Assembly: GCA_964583095.1 (NCBI GenBank)
Contig: CAZOVB010000023.1
Span: 1 to 64,000, forward strand
Direction of reading: 5' to 3'
Length of the DNA: 64,000 nt
Origin: CAZOVB01 sp964583095
GTDB taxonomy: Bacteria > Planctomycetota > Phycisphaerae > SM23-33
The translations under genes were made by a program, and so were the position numbers. The notes below the pieces were generated by a model. That model did no database searches. It saw only the letters and a program-made list of their open reading frames with translations, and was not told the DNA's origin. This document shows positions 52,801 through 60,958 of the stretch, piece after piece (position 1 is the stretch's first letter; every line of letters begins with the position of its first letter).

Positions 52801-53942
52801 TGATCCTCCCTGAAGGCGGCAAAGCCCTGCGCTTTGGCGTAGGCGGTTACCGCTTCGACGCCGATGTTTTGATAGTCAATCACCGCTCTGCGAGGCAGGG
52901 AGGGGGCGATCTGCTCGATCTTCCGCTTGACGTTTTCAATGGTCGCAAGCGGGTTCTCACCGTAGCGGGCCACCACCACCCCGCCCACGGCCTCGGCCCC
53001 GGCTTTGTCCAGTACGCCGCGACGTGGGGCCGGCCCGAGTTTGACCTCGGCCACCTGGTCGACAAGGATGGGAATCCCATCGTTGACCTTGATCACGCTC
53101 TTTGCGATGTCCCGGGCGTGTTGAATCGATCCTTCCGACCGGACGAAATACTCCACCCGGTTGACTTCCATGGTCCCGGCCCCGACGTCCACATCGGCAT
53201 CGCGAACGGCCTGGATGACCTCCGGAAGCGTAACGCCGTAGGCGCGCAGGGCGTCGGGATCCACGTCCACCTGATATTCCTGGACGAAGCCTCCGATGGA
53301 AGCGACCTCGGCAACGCCCCCGGCGCTGCTGAGGGCATATCGCACCTGCCAGTCCTGGAGCGTTCGAAGCTCGTCCAGGTCCCAGCCTCCGATCGGGTTG
53401 CCCTCCGGGTCGCGCCCTTCCAGCGTGTACCAGAAAATCTGACCCAGGGCCGTCGCCTCAGGTCCCAGTTGGGGACGCACACCCCCGGGATAGTCCTTTT
53501 CCGGAGACAGGCTCGCGAGCTTCTCCAGGATGCGCGTGCGTGAGTCGTAGAATCCGATGGATTCATCGAAAATCACGTAGACCATCGAGAGGCCGAACAT
53601 CGAGTAGCTGCGAACCGTCTTGACGCCGTGAAGCCCCTGCATGGCCACCGAAATCGGGAAGCTGATCTGATCGTCCACATCCTGCGGACTTCGCCCGGGC
53701 CAGGCGGAGAAGACGATCTGCTGGTTCTCGCCGGTACCGGGAATGGCATCGGTGGCCACCGGATACCGCGGCAGCGGGCCCGTGTCCCAGTCGAAAGGCG
53801 CCACCGCCACTCCGCCGGCCACGATGGCCCCGAGAAGGATCGCCGGCAAGAGCGGGTTGTTCATGCAGACCCACAGAAAGCGGCCAAGCAGGCCCTTTTG
53901 CTCGGGCAGAAGCGGGTATTCATTCCGGGGGTCAGTGGTCAT
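49860..53942 (-). CDS. cusA: CusA/CzcA-type heavy-metal RND efflux permease
   Basis: A 1360-residue RND permease of the heavy-metal efflux (CusA/CzcA) type, clearly longer than the usual ~1040. Typical features are SFPISVAMQGLHGVKTVRS, the GVTLPEVIQAVRDADVDVGA docking part, SGIAIAIGTIVDMGIVVCEN with the proton-relay Asp, EVGSAVMVAVATTVVSFLPV, KEFMPPLDEGSYLYMPTTM and, late, IRPCLMTSATTILALVPV. Two insertions account for the extra length: about four additional hydrophobic helices near residues 600-720, and a hydrophilic stretch near 820-900. It overlaps the adaptor gene by 11 bases. Cu(I)/Ag(I) export is the best guess from the adaptor's metal motifs. I see no reason to think it is broken. Confidence 0.92.
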   Translation of the reverse strand: MTTDPRNEYPLLPEQKGLLGRFLWVCMNNPLLPAILLGAIVAGGVAVAPFDWDTGPLPRYPVATDAIPGTGENQQIVFSAWPGRSPQDVDDQISFPISVAMQGLHGVKTVRSYSMFGLSMVYVIFDESIGFYDSRTRILEKLASLSPEKDYPGGVRPQLGPEATALGQIFWYTLEGRDPEGNPIGGWDLDELRTLQDWQVRYALSSAGGVAEVASIGGFVQEYQVDVDPDALRAYGVTLPEVIQAVRDADVDVGAGTMEVNRVEYFVRSEGSIQHARDIAKSVIKVNDGIPILVDQVAEVKLGPAPRRGVLDKAGAEAVGGVVVARYGENPLATIENVKRKIEQIAPSLPRRAVIDYQNIGVEAVTAYAKAQGFAAFREDQLNQEAWLEHLRETPREQWPRWVNISQVTIEPFYDRTGLIYETLGTLGTALSHEVLVTLIVVILMVLNLRASVLIGSMLPLAILLCFIAMKLFGVDANIVALSGIAIAIGTIVDMGIVVCENILRHLDKAPPEEPRRQVVHRATSEVGSAVMVAVATTVVSFLPVLAMTGPEGKLFKPLAYTKTFALIASILLAIVFLPAAAELFFTRRSGRRSLRRSLEVLSLAAGAGFFVWALRTGSVPAIIGSAVLILLAAAQLASRYLPARIGLASRWITAIAICAAIAALLASHWSPLGIQAGPGANFAFVAVLIGGLLGFFRLFQWAYLPLLGWLLKRKALVVLAGAVILIFGAMSWLGFDRVFGFVPAAAEAVAGKGDEIRRHRYWVNASQRFSGLGKEFMPPLDEGSYLYMPTTMTHASLEEAQDILAKQDMAFEAIAEISSAVGKIGRAETPLDPAPISMVETIINYHSEFVTDAAGHVVRFRYEPEGKELARGADGRLHQAPDGKPYYVPGRYGRDEKGRLIPDPQGREFRNWRRALDPDLNPGRQAWPGITSPEDIWDQIVQAGQIEGTTSAPKLQPIAARRVMLQSGMRAPMGVRIQGPDLETIQQVAQRIEKLLKEVPGVRDSAVNAERIVGKSYRTILPDRDALGRYKVRMGQFQDIVEVAIGGRPLASTIQQRQRIAIRVRYLRELRDSLEDLRRILVPGDRAQVPLEQVARVADIRGPQVIKSEDAFLVGYVLFDKEPDQAEVDVVQRAQAHLSKELSPDLPRGVSFEFAGDYQNQIRSRRTLAVVLPGALAVIFLLLHFQFRSVPTTLLVFTGIFIAWSGGFILLWLYGQGWFLDVTIRGTELRDLFQIAPRNLSVAVWVGFLALFGIATDDGVVQATYLSQVFRETQPTSIAQARKATLQAASRRIRPCLMTSATTILALVPVLTSTGRGSDVMVPMAIPSFGGMILVLFSLLLVPALYCWGQERKIRRKQG

Positions 53943-56175
53943 GGCCGCCTCCGGCCGGGCGGGTCAGAGCCCCGGCAAGCTCGTAGCGGTCGCCCACGGT
54001 CTCCAGGAGCTTATCGAGTTCCTGCAGGTAGCCTTGCGCCTCGGCGGGGCTGTCTGTTTCGCCCAGCAGGACCGCCAGGTTTTCCATCCGCATCGAAAGC
54101 TCCCGCCAGAGCAGCAGAGAGGTCGGGGCCATCCGGTCGGGCTGGACCTGGTCGATCGCCTGGACAAGGACCATCGCCCGGCTGTGGAGGGAATTCAGCG
54201 AGGCCGAGTCTTCCCGGACCTGCAGGCTTTGCCCGACTTCAATAACGCGCAGCATCTGTTTCCTGTTGGTCGGGTCCAGGGGCAATGGGGGCGTTTGGCC
54301 GGAAAACTCCGGGCCAAGACTTTGCTCTTCCATCATGGACGGACGAGCCTGTATCTGAAGGGCCGAGTCGATCTTGAAGGCCCCGCGGGTAACGATTTCC
54401 TGTCCCTCGTTCAGGCCTTGTCGGACCAGGTACCAGTCCCCGGCCCGGGGGCCCAGGACGATCTGCCTGCCTTCGAATGTAGGTCCCTGTCTGGCCTTAC
54501 CAAAAACGCCGGAAACCAGGGAAGAAAGCAGCATGCGGTTCAGGCGGGTCCTTCGGTGCGGCGTCAGGCTGCGCGGGCCCAGTTCGATCAGTCCGCGCGT
54601 CTCGGCATCGAGGGTCTCCACTTTCCAGTCGGCCAGGAGGTTGAGGTCCTGCTCCCGGAGGATTTCGTTGACCGCCCGGACGAACCGGTGTCGCACGTCA
54701 AGGGGGGGGGATTCAAGGGAGACTTCCATGAGATCCTCCCGCAGGGCCTCCGGCAGCAGCGACCAGAAGACGTCCATGGGAGAAGACGCCTGGGCCTCGG
54801 GCTCTCTGAGTGCTGCTGCCTCCCTGGCGAGCACATGGCCACGAAGTGTGGCGATCAATCCCCCCCAGTCGGTAACGCTCTGGAGATCCAGAAGGGACGG
54901 GTCGGTCCGAACGTACACGACCGCCCGTTTGCCGGTGATCAATGGGGCGCTGGCTGGGATGACCAGCGGCCTGGCGGCGGCATCTTCGGCGGAAACGAAA
55001 CCCAGTTCCTCGGCCGGGACGAGATCCATGCCGCACACGTCGCACTGGCCCGGCTGATCCTTGACGATCTCCGGATGCATCGGTGAGATCCACTTTCCGG
55101 CCAGGTCGGGGTCCATCACGCGGCCGCCGGCAGCCACCCGGCTGTGGGCGATGGCCCGGACATACATTCCCGGCTTGAGACGTCTGTCGGGGTTCTCGAC
55201 AATCAGCCGAAGGTTTACGGTCCGGGTTTCCAGATCCAGGACGGGATCGACGAACGAAACGGTTCCGGAGAAGGTTTCCCCGGGAAAGGCCTGGACGGTG
55301 AACTCCACTTTCTGCCCGTATCGCAGCCAGGCCAGGTCGGATTCGTACGCCTCCAGTCGGACCCACATTCGCGACAGATCCGCAACCGTGTAGATCCGCA
55401 TGCCGGTCTGGACGTAGCTGCCTTCCTTGGCGTTTTTCTCTATGACAACCCCCGAGACGGGCGAGTGAATCGTCAGGTGGTCGGTCACCTTTCCTGTATC
55501 GATGATGGCGTCGATCTGTTCGGTGGTCAGGCCCCAGAGACGCAGTTTTTCCCGGGCGCTTTGCAGTGAGGCGCGGGTGGTGCTGCGAAGAAACTCCGAG
55601 TCCTGTTCGCCGAGCCGCTGCACCGACTGGCTGGCCTGGAGCAATTCCTGCTGGGCTGTGAGCAGTTCCGGGCTGTAGATTTCCGCCATGTGATCGCCGG
55701 AACCGACCTGCACGCCGGTATAGTTGACGAACAGCCTGTCGAGCCGTCCGGGCATGCGGGCGGTCACGTAAGTGAGTCGGGTTTCGTCATAGTCGATTCG
55801 GCCGACCATCCGGATGGCGGCGTCCACGAATCTGCGCCGGACCGGCTGGGTTCGGATCTCCATCAAGGCTGCTGCGGCGGGACTGGTGGAAAAGGATCGC
55901 AGTCTGCTTCTGCCCCCCGTGTCCACGACGGGGATCAGCCCCATATTGCAGATCGGGCACAAGGCGTCGGGGTCATCCAGGCGGATCTGCGGGTGCATCG
56001 AGCAGGTGTACTCGGTTGCGTCGCCCTGGACCGAAGCGGCCTGGGGCCCGGGAGGTGAAAACAGGGCGTGAAGGGCAAAGCCGGCTGCGGCGGAGACCAG
56101 TACAACCGTCAGCAGCGCCGCCCAGCGGACGGACCTGAGGCCAAGGGCTTTGAACGTTCGAATGCTTGGAGTCAT
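53932..56175 (-). CDS. cusB: CusB-type RND periplasmic adaptor with two heavy-metal-binding motifs
   Basis: A 747-residue membrane-fusion adaptor for the CusA-like pump. An N-terminal helix (WAALLTVVLVSAAAGFALHA) anchors it. Residues 56-83 are a heavy-metal-binding motif (YTCSMHPQIR, CPICNMGLIPV). A second copy occupies 362-391 (WISPMHPEIV, CDVCGMDLVPAEELGF). Between them are the adaptor's barrel-sandwich and hairpin parts (MPGRLDRLFVNYTGVQVGSG, SPVSGVVIEKNAKEGSYV, LEAYESDLAWLRYGQKVEF). The C-terminal half has a typical late domain (GDWYLVRQGLNEGQEIVTRG) but also an unfamiliar insertion (about 430-560). Usual CusB is about 400 residues. It is the middle gene of a three-gene operon led by a Cys-rich protein. 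Confidence 0.92.
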   Translation of the reverse strand: MTPSIRTFKALGLRSVRWAALLTVVLVSAAAGFALHALFSPPGPQAASVQGDATEYTCSMHPQIRLDDPDALCPICNMGLIPVVDTGGRSRLRSFSTSPAAAALMEIRTQPVRRRFVDAAIRMVGRIDYDETRLTYVTARMPGRLDRLFVNYTGVQVGSGDHMAEIYSPELLTAQQELLQASQSVQRLGEQDSEFLRSTTRASLQSAREKLRLWGLTTEQIDAIIDTGKVTDHLTIHSPVSGVVIEKNAKEGSYVQTGMRIYTVADLSRMWVRLEAYESDLAWLRYGQKVEFTVQAFPGETFSGTVSFVDPVLDLETRTVNLRLIVENPDRRLKPGMYVRAIAHSRVAAGGRVMDPDLAGKWISPMHPEIVKDQPGQCDVCGMDLVPAEELGFVSAEDAAARPLVIPASAPLITGKRAVVYVRTDPSLLDLQSVTDWGGLIATLRGHVLAREAAALREPEAQASSPMDVFWSLLPEALREDLMEVSLESPPLDVRHRFVRAVNEILREQDLNLLADWKVETLDAETRGLIELGPRSLTPHRRTRLNRMLLSSLVSGVFGKARQGPTFEGRQIVLGPRAGDWYLVRQGLNEGQEIVTRGAFKIDSALQIQARPSMMEEQSLGPEFSGQTPPLPLDPTNRKQMLRVIEVGQSLQVREDSASLNSLHSRAMVLVQAIDQVQPDRMAPTSLLLWRELSMRMENLAVLLGETDSPAEAQGYLQELDKLLETVGDRYELAGALTRPAGGGHDH

Positions 56176-56261
56176 GCTGAGTCTTCCTCATGCTGTCACA
56201 GGGCATTGGTTGGGGTCTGGGCCGATGTGTCGGGGATGAGTCGGCAAACGCCCGGAAGGGA

Positions 56262-56645
56262 TCAGACAATCAGGACGACGCTGGAAAGACAAAGCTCCCG
56301 TCCAGGGGGATGATGTCCGGAGCGGCTGGGGGTGAGGTGCTCTTGCGCCCCGTCCTTCGGGCAGATCTGAACAGGGCCGCAGACGAGGCGTTGGAGTTTT
56401 TCGATGCCCGCCCGAGTTGTTGCAGGCACAGCCGCTGGAGAAGCAGGCCGCAACTGCCGCAGACATTGGCAATCGTTGCGGCAGGGGAGGTTTGAGATCG
56501 GCGGGCCCTCGTCGCAGCAGGACCTGATGAGCAGTGCCTGACAGCAGGAAGGCGAACGCAGAGAAGGTTCAGCGGGCTTGTCGCTATCGGGCGCCCCGCA
56601 GACGCACAGGGCCGCAACAAGCATCCAATGTCCAGTCACTGTCAT
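56262..56645 (-). CDS. Cys-rich small secreted or lipoprotein-like protein upstream of cusB
   Basis: A 127-residue protein with no family I recognise. The N terminus (MTVTGHWMLVAALCVCGAPD) looks like a short export or lipoprotein signal. The mature part is Cys-rich: CC, CC, then CRNDCQC within the first 65 residues, and CGPVQIC later. A good ribosome-binding site (GGGAAGGAT, 4 bases from the ATG) supports it. Codon use is GC-rich like its neighbours. It precedes cusB by 86 bases on the same strand, so a metal-binding role is plausible. A chance open frame is not excluded; a 116-residue frame overlaps it. Confidence 0.5.
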   Translation of the reverse strand: MTVTGHWMLVAALCVCGAPDSDKPAEPSLRSPSCCQALLIRSCCDEGPPISNLPCRNDCQCLRQLRPASPAAVPATTRAGIEKLQRLVCGPVQICPKDGAQEHLTPSRSGHHPPGRELCLSSVVLIV

Positions 56646-56717
56646 GACGATCCTTCCCGTGCTTTTCGCCCGTCCAAACGATTATAGGCGCGGGAAGGTT
56701 CCGCTATCCAGCCTGGC

Positions 56718-57299
56718 TCATTTCACATCCGGGCCCGGAGACAGGGCCAGTCCCGACAGATCTGAGATTCCGATATCCCGTGGCTGATTCGCATCTTCAG
56801 GCTGGCGCGGCTGAGGGCTTGGGGCGCTTCCACCGGTGGGTTCCAGGCCCAGGGCCGTTTCGATCTTGTTCAGACAGGACAGCACCGTGGGCTGATCGGG
56901 GCGGATCCGGATGCTCTGCCGCAGCCGGGAGATCGCCTCCTTCTGCTGCTTGCGTTCCAGGTAGGCCACGGCCAGTTCGTTCATCACGTTGTAGTTTTCG
57001 GGATCCAGTTCGAGGGCTCGTTCATACCACCGGCAGGCATCTTCGTACCGGCCTTGGGTAAAGGCGATTCCGCCCAGGTTGACCACGGGCCCAAAAGCCT
57101 CTCCGTCGGCCTGGTGGGCTTGCTGGAAGTAGTCGGCGGCCTGGTCGAGCTGTCCCTGCTGGAAACAGATGACTCCCAGGTCATTGAGGGCCTCGGCATT
57201 GGAGGCATCTGCCTCCAGCACCGCTTGGAGACACTGGCGTGCCTGGTCTACCTTGCCCTGGGAAAACAGTGCTTCAGCTTGTTCGATCTGCGGATCCAT
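56718..57299 (-). CDS. Tetratricopeptide repeat protein
   Basis: A 193-residue protein built of four TPR-like units over residues 1-150: EQAEALFSQGKVDQARQCLQ, ALNDLGVICFQQGQLDQAAD, PVVNLGGIAFTQGRYEDACR and NELAVAYLERKQQKEAISRL. The last 45 residues are Pro/Gly-rich and unordered. No signal peptide. TPR proteins scaffold other proteins; the partner is unknown. It is in tandem with wecB upstream (about 117 bases) and the cus genes downstream, all minus strand. Confidence 0.85.
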   Translation of the reverse strand: MDPQIEQAEALFSQGKVDQARQCLQAVLEADASNAEALNDLGVICFQQGQLDQAADYFQQAHQADGEAFGPVVNLGGIAFTQGRYEDACRWYERALELDPENYNVMNELAVAYLERKQQKEAISRLRQSIRIRPDQPTVLSCLNKIETALGLEPTGGSAPSPQPRQPEDANQPRDIGISDLSGLALSPGPDVK

Positions 57300-57415
57300 G
57301 TTTCACCTCGCGCATGGCTGTTCGGTGCCTGCCGGCCGCGCCAGGCCGGTGTTTCCCCTTACCCATCGACATGGGGAAACCCGATCTGCAAAAAACCTTC
57401 TCCGGGCCGAATGGA

Positions 57416-58564
57416 TCAGCCGGCAACGGGCTCGAATTCGCTTTCCATATATCCTGAGAGCAGCACGTCGGCGATGCGCTCAGCGGCCTGGCCATCTCCG
57501 TAGACCGGGGTGACTCGCGCCATTTTCGCATAGGCGCTTTCGTCTTCCAAAAGCCTGGATGCCTGACGGACAATGCGTTCTCGCTGGGTCCCGACGAGCA
57601 TGACCGCACCGGCCGCCACCGCCTCGGGGCGCTCGGTCTTCTCTCGCAGGACCAGGACGGGCTTGCCCAGGGCAGGGGCTTCTTCCTGGATGCCTCCCGA
57701 GTCGGTGAGGATCAAATGGGCCTGGAGCATGAGACGAACCATCGCCGGATAGTCCACCGGTTCGATCAGGCGGATCCTCGGGTGGTCCGCGAGGATCTCA
57801 TGGACGGGCTGACGCACGTTCGGGTTCAGATGCACGGGAAAGACCAGGGTGACGTCATGAAATCTCTCGGCCAGGTCCTTCAGCGCCAGACACAATTCCC
57901 GGAAGGGCTGTCCGAAACTCTCGCGTCGATGCGCGGTGACCAGGACGCAGCGGCCGGGCAGTTCTTCCAGGCTCGGCAGGGTGTCGGGGGTCATCCTGTC
58001 TCGCATCCAGTAGAGGGCATCGACCACGGTATTGCCCGTCAGGTACAGGCTCGACGGGGCGGCTCCTTCCTCCAGCAGGGCTTGTCTGGCCCGGCGTGTG
58101 GGCACGAAGTGGTAGTCAGCCACCAGGCCGGTTACCCGCCGGTTGATCTCCTCGGGAAACGGCAGGCGGCGGTCGCCGGTCCGCAACCCTGCCTCGACGT
58201 GGGCGACCTGGATATTCTCCAAAAACCCCGCCAGCGAAGCAGCCATCACCGTTGCGGTATCGCCCTGAACCACGATGACATCCGGGGCGATTTCGTGGAG
58301 GACCGGGCGGATCGCAAGCAGAAGCTTTCCCAGAAGGTCGGTTAGATTCTGTTTCTCGGTCATGACCTGCAGGTCGCGATCGGGCTTGAGCTCAAAGCTG
58401 CCCAGTGCGGCATCGAGCATCTGGCGATGCTGACCGGTCGAGCAGACGGTGACGTCCGCGTTGCGCTGCTTCAAGGCCATGATTACCGGGGCGAGCTTGA
58501 TGGCCTCCGGGCGGGTACCCAGGAAGACCGCGATCCGCTTGCTTTTTCTGTTCTGTCCGATCAA
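57416..58564 (-). CDS. wecB: UDP-N-acetylglucosamine 2-epimerase (non-hydrolysing)
   Basis: A 382-residue non-hydrolysing UDP-GlcNAc 2-epimerase that makes UDP-ManNAc for surface polysaccharides. Motifs in order: VFLGTRPEAIKLAPVIMAL, CSTGQHRQMLDAAL, VVQGDTATVMAASLAGF, HVEAGLRTGDRRLPFPEEIN, VTAHRRESFGQPF, and TDSGGIQEEAPALGKPVLVL with REKTERPEA. These include the UDP-binding and catalytic Glu/Asp/His residues of the family. Length is normal. Upstream of the TPR gene. Together with the sulfotransferase at 61573-62277 it hints at a modified exopolysaccharide, although the genes are not adjacent. Confidence 0.95.
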   Translation of the reverse strand: MIGQNRKSKRIAVFLGTRPEAIKLAPVIMALKQRNADVTVCSTGQHRQMLDAALGSFELKPDRDLQVMTEKQNLTDLLGKLLLAIRPVLHEIAPDVIVVQGDTATVMAASLAGFLENIQVAHVEAGLRTGDRRLPFPEEINRRVTGLVADYHFVPTRRARQALLEEGAAPSSLYLTGNTVVDALYWMRDRMTPDTLPSLEELPGRCVLVTAHRRESFGQPFRELCLALKDLAERFHDVTLVFPVHLNPNVRQPVHEILADHPRIRLIEPVDYPAMVRLMLQAHLILTDSGGIQEEAPALGKPVLVLREKTERPEAVAAGAVMLVGTQRERIVRQASRLLEDESAYAKMARVTPVYGDGQAAERIADVLLSGYMESEFEPVAG

Positions 58565-58753
58565 CGTGACTCCTTGCAGGCTGCCGGGGCAATGCTTCGT
58601 CGGGGGCCTGTGCTTTCCGCGGCCAACTCCTCCGCCGGCGAAGCTCTATAATACTTTCGGAAAACCAGGGCGTTTTCCTATGTTCGAAAAGCAGCGAATT
58701 CGCGCGGGAGTTTGCCCGCCCGAAAGCAGTAGGAATCAGTAAGGAGTAAACGA

Positions 58754-59929
58754 ATGGCCCGGATTACGCGAAGTCAAGTGCGAGAGTTGACTCAACACCG
58801 AGGCGAGAATTGCATCTCGATCTACCTGCCCACCCATGTGTCCGGAACGGATATCCGGCAGGATCCGATCCGCTTCAAGAACCTGATCAACAAGGCCCAG
58901 GAGGAACTGTCCCGCCGGGGCGTCGCCGAAGGAGAGGCCAGGAAAAAGCTCGAACCCCTGCGCCGCTTCCAGGAGGACATCACCTTCTGGCGGAACCAGG
59001 ACCGGGCCCTGGCGGTATTCGTGGGCGATTCGCACGAACCCATCCTTCACCAGGCCGGGCTGGATGTACAGGAGGAGGTCTTCGTTGGCGAACGCTTTCT
59101 GATAAAGCCTCTCCTGCCGCTTCTGAGTGATGAGATGACCTTCCTGGTCCTGGCCCTAAGTAAGAACGACGTGCGACTGCTCCGCGGGGACAGTGATTCG
59201 GTTCAGCGCGTCAAACTGCCTGAGCAAGTCCCCACGAGCTTCTCTGAGGCCATGGCCGTGGATGTCGCTGAGAAGCACCTGGAATTCCATTCCGGCACGG
59301 CCAGCCATCAGGGCGGGCAGGATCGCCCAGCCGCATTTCATGGTCAGGGTCAAGGCAGCGACGCCGCCCAGGAGAAACGAAAACTCCGCGATTACTGCCA
59401 GATGATCAACGGCCCTGTCTCAAAAATGCTCAATGGTCGACGAGAACCGATGATCCTGGCCGCTACCGAACCGCTGGAAGGGATCTATCGGGAGGTCAAC
59501 TCCTACCAGCCCCTGACAGAGGAGTTCCTGGCCGGCAACTACGACCGCGCCGGAGACCGGCAGCTTCGCAGCGAAGCCTGGGAGGTCCTCAAGAGCCGGC
59601 TGGAAGAGCGCATCCGGTTCAGTCGCGATCAATTCAAGCATTTTACCGGCGGGGATCGGGCCTCGACGGATCTGCCCGAGATCGTCAACGCCGCGAGAAA
59701 TGGACAGGTCGATACGCTCTTTGTCTCGATGGAAGACCATCGCTGGGGCCGATACGACAGCGAAACAGGCCGTTCGGAGATCCACCAGAAGCCCCAGCCT
59801 GGGGATGAAGATTTGCTGGACCGGGCCGCTGCGGAGGTCCTCCAGCACGGCGGGGAGGTCCTGGCCCTCCAGCGGCAGAAGATTCCCTCGCGGGCGCCGC
59901 TGGCTGCGACCTATCGCTTCGCGACCTAA
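58754..59929 (+). CDS. Bacterial archaeo-eukaryotic release factor family 3 (baeRF3) protein
   Basis: A 391-residue protein that I match to baeRF family 3, bacterial relatives of the eRF1/aRF1 release factors and Pelota. The N-terminal domain has ISIYLPTHVSGTDIRQDPIR and LVLALSKNDVRLLRGDSDSVQ. The middle part (about 230-300) has NGPVSKMLNGRREPMILAAT and EGIYREVNSYQPL. The C-terminal domain has NGQVDTLFVSMEDHRWGRYD and GEVLALQRQKIPSRAPLAAT. No GGQ tripeptide is seen, as expected for several baeRF groups, so peptide release is not implied; ribosome binding or rescue is a hypothesis. AAGGAG 7 bases before the ATG supports the start. It heads a run of three plus-strand genes with a cold-shock-like and a DUF72 protein. 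Confidence 0.85.
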   Translation: MARITRSQVRELTQHRGENCISIYLPTHVSGTDIRQDPIRFKNLINKAQEELSRRGVAEGEARKKLEPLRRFQEDITFWRNQDRALAVFVGDSHEPILHQAGLDVQEEVFVGERFLIKPLLPLLSDEMTFLVLALSKNDVRLLRGDSDSVQRVKLPEQVPTSFSEAMAVDVAEKHLEFHSGTASHQGGQDRPAAFHGQGQGSDAAQEKRKLRDYCQMINGPVSKMLNGRREPMILAATEPLEGIYREVNSYQPLTEEFLAGNYDRAGDRQLRSEAWEVLKSRLEERIRFSRDQFKHFTGGDRASTDLPEIVNAARNGQVDTLFVSMEDHRWGRYDSETGRSEIHQKPQPGDEDLLDRAAAEVLQHGGEVLALQRQKIPSRAPLAATYRFAT

Positions 59930-59975
59930 GCAGGGACTGTGGCGAGAATCAATACTGAAAGGAAAGGCATCGGCA

Positions 59976-60185
59976 ATGGTTGGTGAGGTAACGCTGTTCA
60001 AAATGCCCGAAGGCTGGGGGCGCATCCGCGGAGAAGACGGGGAGGTCTATGACGTCTTTCGCGACGATATCGAAACCGGGGTCGAGTTGCTCGACAAGGG
60101 CGACAAGGTCCGATTTGACATCCAGCAGACCGATCAGGGACCCAAAGCAGTCAGCGTCTGCGTTATCGAGTCCGGACAAGGCTGA
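59976..60185 (+). CDS. Cold-shock-domain-like small protein
   Basis: A 69-residue protein that looks like a divergent cold shock (CspA-type) OB fold: EVTLFKMPEGWGRIRGEDGE corresponds to the first two strands with RNP1 changed from GFGFI to GWGRI. VYDVFRDDIETGVELLDKGD is the RNP2 and loop region. KVRFDIQQTDQGPKAVSVCV completes strands 4-5. The start is ATG 59976 with GAAAGG 9 bases upstream; the frame extends further upstream, but only into the baeRF3 gene. The stop overlaps the ATG at 60185 in a TGATG arrangement. Nucleic acid binding is inferred; several aromatic RNA-contact positions differ from CspA. Confidence 0.75.
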   Translation: MVGEVTLFKMPEGWGRIRGEDGEVYDVFRDDIETGVELLDKGDKVRFDIQQTDQGPKAVSVCVIESGQG

Positions 60186-60217
60186 TGCCGCGAAAAGCCA
60201 CCCGGCAGGAGCAGGCC

Positions 60218-60949
60218 ATGCCTCAAGGGACGGAACTGAGGATCGGTTGCAGCGGCTACCAGTACGACCACTGGATAGGGCCTTTGTATGACGAAGACCT
60301 GCCCAGGAAACAGTGGTTGCAGCGGTACGCCGAGACCTTCGATACGGTGGAAATCAACAATACTTTCTACCATCTTCCAAAGGCCCGGGCCTTCGAAACC
60401 TGGCGCGATCGTGCGCCGGAAGGCTTTCGTTTCGCGCTGAAATTCAGCCGCTACGGGACGCACATGAAGAAGCTCAAATCGCCGGCCGACACGATCGGGC
60501 TGTTCCTCGATCGGGCTGAGAAACTCAAAACCACCCTCGGACCGATCCTGGTACAGCTTCCTCCCCGCTGGAATGTCAACGTGAACAGGCTGGCGGGATT
60601 TCTGGCCGAGGCCCCCTCGACATGTCGGTGGGCTTTGGAGTTCCGCGATCCCAGCTGGCTCTGCCCGGAAGTATACAGCCTCCTGGAAGAGCACAATGCC
60701 GCCCTCTGCATTCACGATCTGATCGAAGATCATCCGCGGCGGATCACCGCCGACTGGGTCTATCTCCGTTTCCACGGACCCGGGGGAGACGGGAGCCGAA
60801 GTTATCCGCATCAGGCGCTTTCCGGCTCAGCCGGGTGGATCCGCGATCTGCGCCGCCAAGGCCGGGATGTCTATGCGTATTTCAACAACGATGCCGTCGG
60901 CAACGCCCTGCGCGATGCCCAGGACCTTCGTCGCTACCTCGACAAGTAG
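60218..60949 (+). CDS. DUF72 domain protein
   Basis: A 243-residue DUF72 (YecE-like) protein with a TIM-barrel fold. Family motifs: IGCSGYQYDHWIGPLY at the N terminus, TFDTVEINNTFYHLPKARAF, FRFALKFSRYGTHMKKL, LGPILVQLPPRW, WALEFRDPSWL, VYLRFHGP and VYAYFNNDAVGNA. I chose the ATG at 60218 because AGGAG lies 6 bases upstream and the result matches the family start. An in-frame ATG at 60185 overlaps the preceding stop and adds 11 residues. Function unknown. Confidence 0.9.
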   Translation: MPQGTELRIGCSGYQYDHWIGPLYDEDLPRKQWLQRYAETFDTVEINNTFYHLPKARAFETWRDRAPEGFRFALKFSRYGTHMKKLKSPADTIGLFLDRAEKLKTTLGPILVQLPPRWNVNVNRLAGFLAEAPSTCRWALEFRDPSWLCPEVYSLLEEHNAALCIHDLIEDHPRRITADWVYLRFHGPGGDGSRSYPHQALSGSAGWIRDLRRQGRDVYAYFNNDAVGNALRDAQDLRRYLDK

Positions 60950-60958
60950 GATTCCTGG

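Noticed and set aside
59700..59975. Upstream extension of the cold-shock-like frame by 92 residues
   Set aside because: It overlaps the baeRF3 coding end, has Arg/Ser-rich out-of-frame composition, and a good ribosome-binding site precedes the ATG at 59976.
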